Source: Lysobacter solisilvae (GTDB lineage Bacteria; Pseudomonadota; Gammaproteobacteria; Xanthomonadales; Xanthomonadaceae). Taken from it: DNA of 64,000 nt. The position numbers and the translations under genes are program-made. The notes beneath the pieces are model-generated. The model was not told the DNA's origin, did not search any database, and was given only the letters and a program-made list of their open reading frames with translations. The stretch spans positions 2,170,001 to 2,234,000 of the forward strand of contig NZ_CP071518.1 of NCBI RefSeq assembly GCF_016613535.2, in the 5' to 3' direction. Of the stretch, positions 21,088 to 29,902 are shown piece by piece (position 1 is the first letter of the stretch; every line of letters begins with the position of its first letter).

Positions 21088-22353
21088 TCACTGGCGCCGT
21101 TTCATCCACGCATACACCGGCAGGCCGGCCAGGACCAGGCCGGCACCCCACACCAGCGATTCGCCGCCGATGCCCCACAGCGCATACAGGCTGTAGGCCA
21201 GTCCGAGCGCCGCCACCACGCGTCCCGTGCCGTCGCCGCGCCGCAGCCAGGCCGCGGTGCCGGTGGCGTAGGGCAGCAGCGTCGCCGCCGTCGACAGCAG
21301 GATGGAAAAGGTGAACAGCTGCACCAGTGAGCGGCTGAAATTGGCCAGCACCAGCAGCGAGGCCAGCGTCGCGCTGGCGAGGATGCCGAAGCGCGGCGTC
21401 CCACGTGCATCCAGCCGCGCGAACGCGGCCGGCAGCATGCGATCGGTGGCCGCCGCCAACGGCACCTGCGCCGATACCAGGACCCAGCCGTTCAGCGCGC
21501 CCAGGCACGACACCGCGGCCACCACCGCCACCGCGGTACCGGCAACGGGGCCCCACAGCGATCGCGCGGCATCGGCCATCGGCGCGGCCGAATTCTTCAG
21601 CTGGTCCGGCGGCAGCAGGCCCAGCACCGCGGTGCAGGCCATGATGGTCGCCACGCCGGCCAGCAGCGTGCCGAAGATGGTGGCGCGCGGAATCGTCCGT
21701 TCCGGTTGGTCGATCGAACCGGCCGGCACCGTCGCCGCTTCCAGTCCCAGCAGGGCCCACAGCGTGAGCGCGACCGTGGCGTTGACCGCGTTGGGCAGCG
21801 ATTCGCCGGAAGGGTTGAACGGCGTGAACAGTGCCGGCTGCACGAACCACAGGGCGACGCCGCCGAACAGCAGCAGCGGCACCAGCTTGAGCACGGTCAG
21901 CAGGACCTGCATGCGGCCGGCCTCGCGGGCGCCGGCGAGGTTGACGCCCACGCAGGCCCACAGCGCGGCCAGGGCGCACAGCGCACTGTGCATCGGCGTC
22001 GCCGCCAGCGCGGGAAAGACCGCGCCGATGCTGCCCGCGAAGGCCACGGCGATGGCCGCGTTCGCCGACCACACCGACACCCAGTAGCTCCACGCGATGA
22101 CGAAGCCCGGCAGTTCGCCGAAGCCGTTGCGGGCATAGGCGTACGGGCCGCCGGTCTGCGGCCAGCGCATCGCCAGTTTGGCGAAGGTCAGCGCCAGGCA
22201 CATCGCGCCGGCCAGGGTGATGGCCCATCCGGCCAGGCTGCTGGCGCCGTAGGGGGCGAGCGACGCGGGCAGCAGGAACACGCCGCTGCCGATCATGCTG
22301 CCGACGACGAGGGCGGTGGCGGACCACATGCCGAGGGGACGTTGGGTGGTCAT
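21088..22353 (-). CDS. AdiC/PotE-like amino-acid antiporter (APC family)
   Basis: A 421-residue inner-membrane protein with about 12 helices, starting MTTQRPLGMWSATALVVGSM. The TM1 signature IGSGVFLLPASLAPYG, with TGGPYAYARNGFGELPGF and YWVSVWSANAAIAVAFAG, matches the arginine/agmatine and putrescine/ornithine antiporters (compare NIMGSGVFLLPANLA in AdiC). Exchange of a basic amino acid or polyamine is therefore likely, but specificity is not certain. No decarboxylase gene is adjacent, unlike adiA-adiC operons. It is convergent with the exporter gene (17-bp gap). Confidence 0.88.
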   Translation of the reverse strand: MTTQRPLGMWSATALVVGSMIGSGVFLLPASLAPYGASSLAGWAITLAGAMCLALTFAKLAMRWPQTGGPYAYARNGFGELPGFVIAWSYWVSVWSANAAIAVAFAGSIGAVFPALAATPMHSALCALAALWACVGVNLAGAREAGRMQVLLTVLKLVPLLLFGGVALWFVQPALFTPFNPSGESLPNAVNATVALTLWALLGLEAATVPAGSIDQPERTIPRATIFGTLLAGVATIMACTAVLGLLPPDQLKNSAAPMADAARSLWGPVAGTAVAVVAAVSCLGALNGWVLVSAQVPLAAATDRMLPAAFARLDARGTPRFGILASATLASLLVLANFSRSLVQLFTFSILLSTAATLLPYATGTAAWLRRGDGTGRVVAALGLAYSLYALWGIGGESLVWGAGLVLAGLPVYAWMKRRQ

Positions 22354-22379
22354 CGGGCTTTCCGGATGGTCTGGCGCTC

Positions 22380-22550
22380 GGCCCCTTCCCCCGCTTGCGG
22401 GGGAAGGGCGGGATAGGGGGCGGAAGATCGCGTCGACGCCGAAGGAAACGGCGGACTGCATGTCAGAGGAAGACAAGGCAACACGAAGGGCATCGAATGC
22501 GCCGCGATCGTCGGCCCCCACCCCAACCCTCCCCCGCAAGCGGGGGAGGG
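22380..22550. repeat. REP-like pair in inverted orientation (BIME-like)
   Basis: Two copies of a palindromic unit face each other: left GGCCCCTTCCCCCGCTTGCG (continuing to about 22421) and right, 22513-22550, CCCCCGCAAGCGGGGGAGGG preceded by CCCCACCCCAACCC. Each copy contains its own hairpin. Related copies occur at 32180-32440. The element fills the gap between the AdiC-like gene and the Rieske gene. Confidence 0.8.
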
Positions 22551-22591
22551 AGCAGTAATGCGCGCCGCGCGCTGTCCGCTGCAAAGGAGAG

Positions 22592-23719
22592 TCAGGCTCC
22601 CGCCTCGCGATACACCTTGCGTAGCAATTCGTGGAAGTGATGCACCGCGTTCTCGCGCAGCGGGTTCAGGCGGCCGGGCACGTAGGAGCCCGACGACAGG
22701 CCGCGCTGCACGTCCTCGCAGATGGTGAGGTCCTCGAACTGCACTTCGTCGCTGAAGGACAGGTCGGCCAGGCGGCGGGCCGCGGCTTCCTCGGACTCGT
22801 CCACGGCGTAGTAGAAGTCGAACTCCACCCGGCAGCGGTCCACGCCCTTGGGGATCACCCGGTTGGTCTGCAGGCGGCCGGGAAGGATGTTGAGCATCGT
22901 GTTCGGCCACATCCAGTAGTACAGCGCGTCGCCGTCGCCGTACAGGCCGTCACCGCTTTCCAGCGGGCTGAACTGGTAGGAGTACCAGAGCGCGGTGTCG
23001 GTGATGTAGCTGCGGTAGTCCAGCAGCTTGTTCAGGCCCGGATGGATGTGCGGAACGTGGTAGCCCTCCAGGTAGTTGTCGACGTACACCTTCCAGTTGC
23101 AGGCGACGTCGTAACCCACGCGGCGATGGTGGCCGTAGCGTTCCAGGTGGCGGTTGGCGCCCAGGCGCTCGTCGATGCCCTGCACGAAGGCATCGAAGTC
23201 CGGCGCGCGCGCCTGATCGACCGCGGCGAACACCATGCCCTGCCACACGCGCACGCTCAGCTGGGGCAGCTTGACGTCGTTGACGTCGAAGTCGGGGGCG
23301 GTGCCCATTTCCGGGGCCGAACGCAGGGTGCCGTCGAGAGTGTAGGTCCAGCCGTGGTAGCGGCAGCGCAGCGATTTTGCGGCCAGCCCGTCGCACTGGG
23401 CGAGCGGGCCGGCGCGATGGCGGCAGACGTTGTGGAAGACGCGGATCTCGCCGGGCCCGCCGTTGGCGTCGACGCCGCGCACCGCGATCACCGGCAGGCC
23501 GGCGAAGTCGCCGATGACGTGGTCGCCGGGGTTGCGCAGCTGGCACACGTGCGCCAGCAGCTGCCAGCCGCGGTCGAAGATGAGCTCCCGGTCCGCCGCG
23601 ACGATGCGCGGTTCGAAGTAGTAGCGCGCGGGCAGGGCGGTGGCGTGGTCCAGGGCCTGGGGCGCGAGGTCGTCCGGGACGTCGACGCGCGGTACGGTCG
23701 GGGTGTCGGCTGGGTTCAT
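22592..23719 (-). CDS. Rieske non-heme iron oxygenase, alpha subunit
   Basis: A 375-residue protein from the ATG at 23719 (MNPADTPTVPRVDVPDDLAP). The Rieske [2Fe-2S] site is CRHRAGPL...CRYHGW (residues about 85-107), and the mononuclear iron site is in NYLEGYHVPHIHPGL. The overall shape (YYFEPRIVAADRELIFDRGW and FHNVCRHRAG) is like GbcA/CntA-type oxygenases, which demethylate glycine betaine, stachydrine or carnitine. The substrate is not decided. The reductase partner is not adjacent. It is transcribed divergently from the YfcG-type gene, with about 200 bp between them for promoters. Confidence 0.92.
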   Translation of the reverse strand: MNPADTPTVPRVDVPDDLAPQALDHATALPARYYFEPRIVAADRELIFDRGWQLLAHVCQLRNPGDHVIGDFAGLPVIAVRGVDANGGPGEIRVFHNVCRHRAGPLAQCDGLAAKSLRCRYHGWTYTLDGTLRSAPEMGTAPDFDVNDVKLPQLSVRVWQGMVFAAVDQARAPDFDAFVQGIDERLGANRHLERYGHHRRVGYDVACNWKVYVDNYLEGYHVPHIHPGLNKLLDYRSYITDTALWYSYQFSPLESGDGLYGDGDALYYWMWPNTMLNILPGRLQTNRVIPKGVDRCRVEFDFYYAVDESEEAAARRLADLSFSDEVQFEDLTICEDVQRGLSSGSYVPGRLNPLRENAVHHFHELLRKVYREAGA

Positions 23720-23926
23720 GGATCGAGTATCGCGCTTTTCATCCAGGCTGCCATCCGGGCGCCGCGCTGCTGTTTCCGTCCGCCGACACGCGGCCGCCAC
23801 GGGGTGCGTGGAACGCTGCGGGCCATGCCGGTGGTTCCGCGCAATGGCCCGGATCTGGATCCTTGGCAGGCGGCCGGACGGGCCATGCTGTCCATGCGGC
23901 CGCTTCGGCCCCCCACGAGACTGACG

Positions 23927-24628
23927 ATGATCGACCTGTATTTCTGGCCCACCCCCAACGGGCTCAAGCTCAAGCTCTTCCTCGAGGAAACCGGCCTGCC
24001 GCATCGGCTGCACCTGGTCGACATCGGCAAGGGCGAACAGTTCGAACCCGACTTCCTGAAGATCTCGCCCAACAACAGGATCCCGGCCCTCGTCGACCAG
24101 GATCCGCCCGGCGGCGGCGCCCCGCTGTCGGTGTTCGAGTCCGGCGCCATGCTGCTGTACCTGGCCGAGAAGACCGGACGCTTCCTGCCCGCCGACGTGC
24201 ATGGCCGCGCGCAGGTGCTGCAGTGGCTGTTCTGGCAGGTCGCGGGCCTGGGGCCCATGGCCGGGCAGAACGGCCACTTCGCGGTGTACGCGCCGGACAA
24301 GGTGCCCTACGCCATCGATCGCTACGTCAGGGAAACCAACCGCCTGTACGGCGTGCTCGACCGGCAGCTGGCACGGCACGCCTTCGTCGCCGGCGAGGAG
24401 TACAGCATCGCCGACATGGCCTGTTATCCCTGGATCGTGCCGCATGCGCCGCACGGGCAGGACCTGGACGACTTCCCGCACCTGCAGCGCTGGTTCGAGA
24501 CCATCAAGGCGCGGCCGGCCACCGTGCGCGCCTACGAGGGCGTCGCGGCGCCGTACGCAGGTCGCGGCAACCTGTCGGAGGAGGAGCGCCGGATCCTGTT
24601 CGGGCAGACGGCGGCCGCGGTCCGCTAG
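23927..24628 (+). CDS. yfcG: YfcG-type glutathione transferase (disulfide reductase)
   Basis: A 233-residue cytosolic protein starting MIDLYFWPTPNGLKLKLFLE. It matches E. coli YfcG closely along its length: ISPNNRIPALVD, SVFESGAMLLYLAEKTGRFL, LQWLFWQVAGLGPMAGQNGH, VPYAIDRYVRETNRLYGVLD and YSIADMACYPW. YfcG is a Nu-class GST that binds two glutathiones and reduces disulfides, without a catalytic Cys. The TPNG motif for the catalytic Thr/Asn is present. Alone on its strand, it ends in a strong bidirectional terminator. Confidence 0.94.
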   Translation: MIDLYFWPTPNGLKLKLFLEETGLPHRLHLVDIGKGEQFEPDFLKISPNNRIPALVDQDPPGGGAPLSVFESGAMLLYLAEKTGRFLPADVHGRAQVLQWLFWQVAGLGPMAGQNGHFAVYAPDKVPYAIDRYVRETNRLYGVLDRQLARHAFVAGEEYSIADMACYPWIVPHAPHGQDLDDFPHLQRWFETIKARPATVRAYEGVAAPYAGRGNLSEEERRILFGQTAAAVR

Positions 24629-24646
24629 CCGCGCCCGCGGCGCCAG

Positions 24647-24677
24647 AAAAAAGGCCGGCATGCGCCGGCCTTTTTTT
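24647..24677. terminator. strong bidirectional intrinsic terminator
   Basis: A-run, stem GGCCGGC / GCCGGCC around an ATGC loop, then a T-run of seven. It is symmetric, so it ends the plus-strand yfcG transcript and the minus-strand peptidase transcript, whose stop is about 20 bp away. Confidence 0.92.
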
Positions 24678-24698
24678 CATCTGCAGGCGCCGCCTGAC

Positions 24699-27206
24699 TC
24701 AGGGCGTCACCGCCCAGCGCGTATCCGATACCTTGGCCAGCACGCTGCGCTGCGAGGACAGGCCTGAGCGCCACATCTCGTTGCTGCCGGTGACGGCATG
24801 GCGCCAGAAGATGTCGGCAATGCCGTCGCCGTCGAAGTCGCCGACCATCGCGACCTTCCAGTTCGGATCGGCCACGCTGGTGAGCAGGCGCTGGTTCCAC
24901 ACGTCGCCCGCGCCCCAGATCACGTTGGCGCCGGTGACGGTGTTGCGCCACAGGATGTCGGACCGGTGATCCTCGTCGAAATGGCCGACGCCGGCCACGA
25001 CCCAGGCCGATGACATCTCGCCCGTGAGCGGCTGGCGCTGGGCGGCGTTGCCCGACGGCCAGACCTCGTGCTTGCCGGTGGCGGCGTTGCGCCACAGCAC
25101 GTCGTCCATGCCGTCGGCGTCGAAATCACCCACGCCGGCGACGCGCCAGTTGAGGTCGGGCAGGCCCGTGGCCGCCCGCGAGCGGGTGCGGTCGCCGGCG
25201 GGCCAGATGCCGTTGGCGCCGGTGCCGGCGTTGCGCCAGAAGATGTCGGCGTAGCCGTCCGCGTCGAAATCGCCGACGCCGGCCACTTTCCAGGCGACGC
25301 TGGTTTCGGCCGCGATCGGCCGGCGGGTGGTGGCCACGCCCGAAAGCCAGATGTCGTTGGCGCCGGTGGACGCATTGCGCCAGAGCACGTCGTCGCGCCC
25401 GTCGCCGTTGAAGTCGCCCAGTCCGACCACCTGCCATTGCAGGTTGGCGACAGTCGCCGTCGGCTGGCGCAGCGCGGAGCTGGCCGAGCGCCACATGTCG
25501 TTGCCACCGGTGCCCGCGTTGCGCCAGAAGATGTCCGAACGGCTGTCCCCATTGAAGTCGCCGCGGGCGTTGGGACGGATGTGGAGATCCCATTCGCGCG
25601 AGCGGTTCGACCGGGCGGCGTCCATGTTCGACAGCAGCGGCGACTCGTCGTGCGCCGAGAGGCGGATGGAATCGCGGGCGAGGCCGGTCGCGGGCACCAC
25701 GTAGGTGTAGCTGCCGCCCGTGGCGCCGAAGATGGGCACGCCCTGGCGGACCCACTGCAGCCGCACGGTGTCGGGCGACGGACGCAGGATCGAGGCCGTG
25801 AAGGTGACCCGGCTGCCGGCGACGACATACACCGGGCCGCTGGCCGCGGGGACCTCGCTACCGGGCTCGATCAGGTTGATGGGCATCGAGTTCGCGCCGA
25901 TCCACGCCGAGTACAGCTGCGCGACGTAACCCTCGGCGCACACGGCGCAGAACGGCACGCCAAGTTCGCGCATCGCGCAGGTGTGCGCCGGCCGGTACAT
26001 GCCCGTGGACTGGTAGCGGGCGCCGGGGAACAGGCCGATGCCCGGCGTCCCGGGCGGCGTGGGGATCGGGTTGCCCGGCGTGAACCAGTGCCGCCACTTC
26101 ACCTGCGTGGCCAGCACCTGATTGGTGACGTTGCGTTCGCACGCCGGCCCGGTGCTGTCGCTGCACGGCGGGAATCCCGGGTAGGGCGATTCATACTCGT
26201 CGGCCAGGCGGGTGAAGCTGTGGCCGAACTCGTGCACGGCGATCAGGCCCGCGGAGGTATGCGTCGAGAACGTGGACAGCGAGCCGCCGGAGCCGCCGTA
26301 GACCGGGTCGTTGACGATCACCATCAGGGCATCCCAGTTGGGATACACGTTCGCGGCCGCGTAGGCCTTGGAGTCGTTGACCGTCACCAGGCGGTGGATC
26401 TGCGCGGTGCAGAAGCGGCCGTCCAGGGCGGTGTTCACGAAGGTGCCGGCGCGCGGGTCGGTCTGCGCGGCCGTCTCGGCGCAGCAGCTGGTCGTGGTGC
26501 AACCGGCCTGGTACGGCGGGTGGTCCGCGCCGGACTGGCTGGAGGCGACGAACAGGGGCACCACGTTGACGAAGCTGGCGTACTGCTTGTACGGCGTCGT
26601 GGAAAACATGGTCGCCTTGAACGCCGCCACGTCGGCGAGGAACCTGGCCTGCTCACTGGCCGTGTAGCCTTCGCCGACCACCACCACGTCGAGCCGGTTG
26701 TCGCTGGGCCCGCCCGCGGACTTGAGCACGCGCGCCTGCGGCGCTGCGGACAGGGCCGGCTGCGCGGCCAGCTGGCGCAGGTCGATCACGCTGCGGCGAC
26801 CCTGGTGGTCGACGGTGATGCGGTTGCCGGCGGAGGCGGGCACCCGCAACACGAAGCTGCGGTACTGCGGCCGGACCGCCACGGCCTGGATGCGGCCGGC
26901 GTGCCCGTTGGCGGCGAATTCGCCGCGGATGCGCTCGGGCGACAGCACGACCTGCGTCCAGCCCGCGCCCGTGGCCAGCAGCTGCGAGGCATCGGCCGCG
27001 GCGCGCTTGCGGACCGCGTCGGCGGGGCGCAGCGAATGCGCGTGCGCGGCGTCCAGCTCGACCGCGCGCAGGTGCACCGGCGTCAGCCGGCCCTGCGCGT
27101 CTACGCGTACGACGACGTAGTGGCCGGGCGCCGCCTGCGCGAGCGCCGCCACGCTGCACAGCGCGAGCGCGAGCAGGCCCTTGAACCGCTTGAGTGTCTT
27201 GATCAT
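24699..27206 (-). CDS. secreted M64 (IgA-peptidase-like) metallopeptidase with six C-terminal repeats
   Basis: An 835-residue exported protein. The signal peptide is MIKTLKRFKGLLALALCSVA ending near AQA. An N-terminal M64_N-like domain covers about residues 27-160. The catalytic domain has LDVVVVGEGYTASEQARFLA and the zinc site HEFGHSFTRLADEYE (HExxH with the distal D of the metzincin-like pattern) near residues 325-339. An Ig-like stretch follows (GPVYVVAGSRVTFTASI). From about residue 555 there are six repeats of about 48 residues with 'DFNGDGxxDxxWRNxxTGxN' and a Trp-Val-Gly ending; the Asp-rich loops suggest Ca2+ binding in a beta-propeller-like fold. The same module occurs in the next four peptidases. 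Probably released into the medium for protein digestion. Confidence 0.92.
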   Translation of the reverse strand: MIKTLKRFKGLLALALCSVAALAQAAPGHYVVVRVDAQGRLTPVHLRAVELDAAHAHSLRPADAVRKRAAADASQLLATGAGWTQVVLSPERIRGEFAANGHAGRIQAVAVRPQYRSFVLRVPASAGNRITVDHQGRRSVIDLRQLAAQPALSAAPQARVLKSAGGPSDNRLDVVVVGEGYTASEQARFLADVAAFKATMFSTTPYKQYASFVNVVPLFVASSQSGADHPPYQAGCTTTSCCAETAAQTDPRAGTFVNTALDGRFCTAQIHRLVTVNDSKAYAAANVYPNWDALMVIVNDPVYGGSGGSLSTFSTHTSAGLIAVHEFGHSFTRLADEYESPYPGFPPCSDSTGPACERNVTNQVLATQVKWRHWFTPGNPIPTPPGTPGIGLFPGARYQSTGMYRPAHTCAMRELGVPFCAVCAEGYVAQLYSAWIGANSMPINLIEPGSEVPAASGPVYVVAGSRVTFTASILRPSPDTVRLQWVRQGVPIFGATGGSYTYVVPATGLARDSIRLSAHDESPLLSNMDAARSNRSREWDLHIRPNARGDFNGDSRSDIFWRNAGTGGNDMWRSASSALRQPTATVANLQWQVVGLGDFNGDGRDDVLWRNASTGANDIWLSGVATTRRPIAAETSVAWKVAGVGDFDADGYADIFWRNAGTGANGIWPAGDRTRSRAATGLPDLNWRVAGVGDFDADGMDDVLWRNAATGKHEVWPSGNAAQRQPLTGEMSSAWVVAGVGHFDEDHRSDILWRNTVTGANVIWGAGDVWNQRLLTSVADPNWKVAMVGDFDGDGIADIFWRHAVTGSNEMWRSGLSSQRSVLAKVSDTRWAVTP

Positions 27207-27302
27207 CTGCCATCCCCGATCGGTGCCGGCGCCGCGATCCTGCGGTGCCGGAAGCGGCGACCTTAGTCGCCTTGGCCCCGCCGCTCAAGCCGGGCCCATA
27301 TG

Positions 27303-27333
27303 AAAAAAAAGAGGCCGGCATCGGCCGGCCTCC
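27303..27333 (-). terminator. intrinsic terminator of the serine-peptidase gene
   Basis: On the minus strand, a GC-rich stem GAGGCCGGC / GCCGGCCTC around an ATG-rich loop is followed by eight T (AAAAAAAA on the plus strand), about 55 bp after the stop of the upstream serine-peptidase gene. Confidence 0.9.
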
Positions 27334-27386
27334 TTCTGTGTGCCCGACCGCAATCCCAGGGTTCCGGGATCGCGGCGTGCGGACCG

Positions 27387-29666
27387 TCAGGGAATCACTT
27401 TCCAGTTCAGGTCCGCCACCCGGGTCAGCGCCACGCGGCGGGACGACAGCGCGCCCTTCCACAGGTCGTTGTTGCCGGTGCTGGTGTTGCGCCAGAAGAT
27501 GTCGCCGTAGCCGTCGCCGTCGAAGTCGGCGACCTGGGCGACCTTCCAGTTCTGGTCGGCGACCGTGGTGACCGCCTGCTGGGTGTTGGCGTTCGCCGAA
27601 CGCCAGATCGCGTTCTGGCCGGTGGAGGTGTTGCGCCACAGGATGTCGGAGGTGCCGTCCTTGTTGAAGTCGGCCACGCCCACGACGGTCCACGACAGCG
27701 TGGTCACGGAGGTCAGCACCTGGCGCTGCGTCGCGGTGCCCGAGCGCCACAGCTCGTTGCCACCGGTGACGTTGTTGCGCCACAGGATGTCGTCGCGGCC
27801 GTCGTGGTTGAAGTCGCCCACGCCGGCGACCTGCCAGTTCTGGCTGGCCACGGTGGCCTGGGTGACCGACGCGCTGCGGTTGGCCGAGGGCCAGTACGCG
27901 GTGCCGCCGGTGCTCGAGTTGCGCCAGAAGATGTCGTCCTTGCCGTCTCCGTTGAAATCGCCCACGCCCACGACCTTCCAGGCCAGGTTGGGTTCGGCCT
28001 GGATCGGCAGGCGGGTGGTGGCGATGGCGGACAGCCACACGTCGTTGCTGCCGGTGCTGGCGTTGCGCCAGAGCACGTCGGCCTTCGAATCGCCATTGAG
28101 GTCGCCCACGCCCACCACCTGCCAGGCCAGGGTGCTGACCGTCGCGGTGACCTGGCGCTGCGCCGACGACGCCGAGCGCCACACGTCGTTGCCGCCGGTG
28201 TTCGTGTTGCGCCAGAACACGTCGGCCTGGCCGTCGAAGTTGAAGTCGCGCGCCGTGGCCGTCGCCGGCAGCGGCGGGGCCAAGTACTGCTGGATGTGCG
28301 GGAAGGCGACGTCGAAGCGCGAGTAGTAGTCGCGGTTGAGCGTGTTGTTCACGTCACCGGAGTTGGAGCACAGCGCATCGCCACCGTACAGGCCGCCACG
28401 CAGGTAGTAGCCGTTCGCGTTGCTGGTGAACAGGCCCGAGCCGCTGCTGCCGCCTTCGGTCGTGCCGCTGGTCCAGGCCATGGTGTGCAGGAAGTCGTCC
28501 TGGCCCATCTTCTGGCCGAGCGAGACCTTCTTCAGGTCGCCGTGCGGATGGTGGATCGCGGTACCGGCGCTGCCGGTGTTCATCGGGGTGGAATCCCAGC
28601 CGGCGAAGAACGAGCCGCTCGGCGGCGCGGCGTTCAGGCGCAGCAGCAGCGCGTCGGTGTCCGCGTTGGAATAGAGGTAGGTCGCGCCGCCCAGCAGCTG
28701 GATGTTCGCCGCGGCGACGCCGCTGCCGCAGCTGGTGGCTTCGAACCGCCAGTAGGTTTCCAGCGTGCTGGCCGTGGGCTGGTCGCCGATGCAGTGGTTG
28801 GCGCCGTAGAAGTAGGGCACCTGGGTCGCGCCGACGGTGTCGGCCAGCAGCGTGCCGGTGCAGATGTAGGTGCCGGTGTCGTCGCTGAACACCATGTGCG
28901 CGACGGCGTTCTTGGCGTTGACGAAGTTCTGGCCCAGCTCGCTGACCCGGCATGCCGTGTCCACGTTGCAGCTGCCCGAGTCGCCGATGTCCTTCTCGAA
29001 CTTGAAGCCGGTGCCGTTGGTCGCCAGCAGGTGCGAGACCTGCGGCACCAGCAGTCGCACCGATGCCGTCTTGACGCCGGCCGGGGCGTAGACCTCGATG
29101 GTCTGGGTCTGGCCTTCGGTGCTGGGCGTCCAGAACACGCGGCGGCTGTTGGCGAGCTTGAGCGCCTGGCGGCCGGTGACGCGGCCGACGATGGTGTCGG
29201 GCGCACCGGAACCGGCGAAGCGCAGTTCGATGCGCGGATCCAGCGACTGCAGCTGCAGGCCCACGCGCAGGCCCTTCGCACCCGGCGAGGTGATCACCAC
29301 GCGGGTCGCCGCGCCGCCATCGGGCGTGGCCGCCCACTGCAGCGCGCCCAGCGCCTTCTGCGCGGATTCGGTGCTGGCGTTGCGGGTCAGGCCGGTCTGC
29401 GTCGGCTTGGCGACGGACTGCGCGTTGCGCTTGCGCATCGACTGCACGCGTGACGGCGCCAGCGCATCGAACGACAGCTGCGTGGTGGCATGCGCCGGCA
29501 GGTGCGCGGCGCGCCAGGCCAGTCGCTTGGCGGCGGCCTTGGGCTGGGCGTGCTCGCCCTTGACGCGCATCCAGCTGTCAGGCGTGCGGGCCGCCTGCGG
29601 CGGATCCAAGTGGAGGGACGTGATCGCGAGCGCGGCAACCGAACCCAGGACGAGCAACTGTTTCAC
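27387..29666 (-). CDS. secreted trypsin-fold serine peptidase with six C-terminal repeats
   Basis: A 759-residue protein from a GTG start at 29666 (GCGGAG eight bases upstream). The signal peptide is MKQLLVLGSVAALAITSLHL (initiator Met encoded by GTG). A propeptide of about 190 residues follows. The catalytic domain of the lysyl-endopeptidase/S1 type has His in YGANHCIG, Asp in NADTDALLLRL and Ser in EGGSSGSGL. Paired cysteines (CNVDTAC; ICTG; HCIG; SCGSG; ALCSN) suit an extracellular fold. From about residue 470 come six 48-residue repeats like those of the M64 neighbour, e.g. DFNGDGKDDIFWRNSSTGG. Specificity (Lys or otherwise) is not decided. Confidence 0.92.
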   Translation of the reverse strand: MKQLLVLGSVAALAITSLHLDPPQAARTPDSWMRVKGEHAQPKAAAKRLAWRAAHLPAHATTQLSFDALAPSRVQSMRKRNAQSVAKPTQTGLTRNASTESAQKALGALQWAATPDGGAATRVVITSPGAKGLRVGLQLQSLDPRIELRFAGSGAPDTIVGRVTGRQALKLANSRRVFWTPSTEGQTQTIEVYAPAGVKTASVRLLVPQVSHLLATNGTGFKFEKDIGDSGSCNVDTACRVSELGQNFVNAKNAVAHMVFSDDTGTYICTGTLLADTVGATQVPYFYGANHCIGDQPTASTLETYWRFEATSCGSGVAAANIQLLGGATYLYSNADTDALLLRLNAAPPSGSFFAGWDSTPMNTGSAGTAIHHPHGDLKKVSLGQKMGQDDFLHTMAWTSGTTEGGSSGSGLFTSNANGYYLRGGLYGGDALCSNSGDVNNTLNRDYYSRFDVAFPHIQQYLAPPLPATATARDFNFDGQADVFWRNTNTGGNDVWRSASSAQRQVTATVSTLAWQVVGVGDLNGDSKADVLWRNASTGSNDVWLSAIATTRLPIQAEPNLAWKVVGVGDFNGDGKDDIFWRNSSTGGTAYWPSANRSASVTQATVASQNWQVAGVGDFNHDGRDDILWRNNVTGGNELWRSGTATQRQVLTSVTTLSWTVVGVADFNKDGTSDILWRNTSTGQNAIWRSANANTQQAVTTVADQNWKVAQVADFDGDGYGDIFWRNTSTGNNDLWKGALSSRRVALTRVADLNWKVIP

Positions 29667-29902
29667 TGACTGAACTCCGCAGCGTGAAGAAAAGGGAAGG
29701 GCGCCGGAGGGGCCCCGGTGAACGATACCGCAGTCACACAAGCCCGCGCACCGGGCGGCCGGGCGTTGGGGTGGCGTTACTGAACGGTGCGGACTGGACC
29801 CGCGTTCCGAGTGATCGTCACGGGGGCGTGCAGCTGAACCACGCTCGGGCTGGACATGGCGAGGCTGGACCGGCCATGGACCATGCCGAACGTGGCGGTG
29901 GT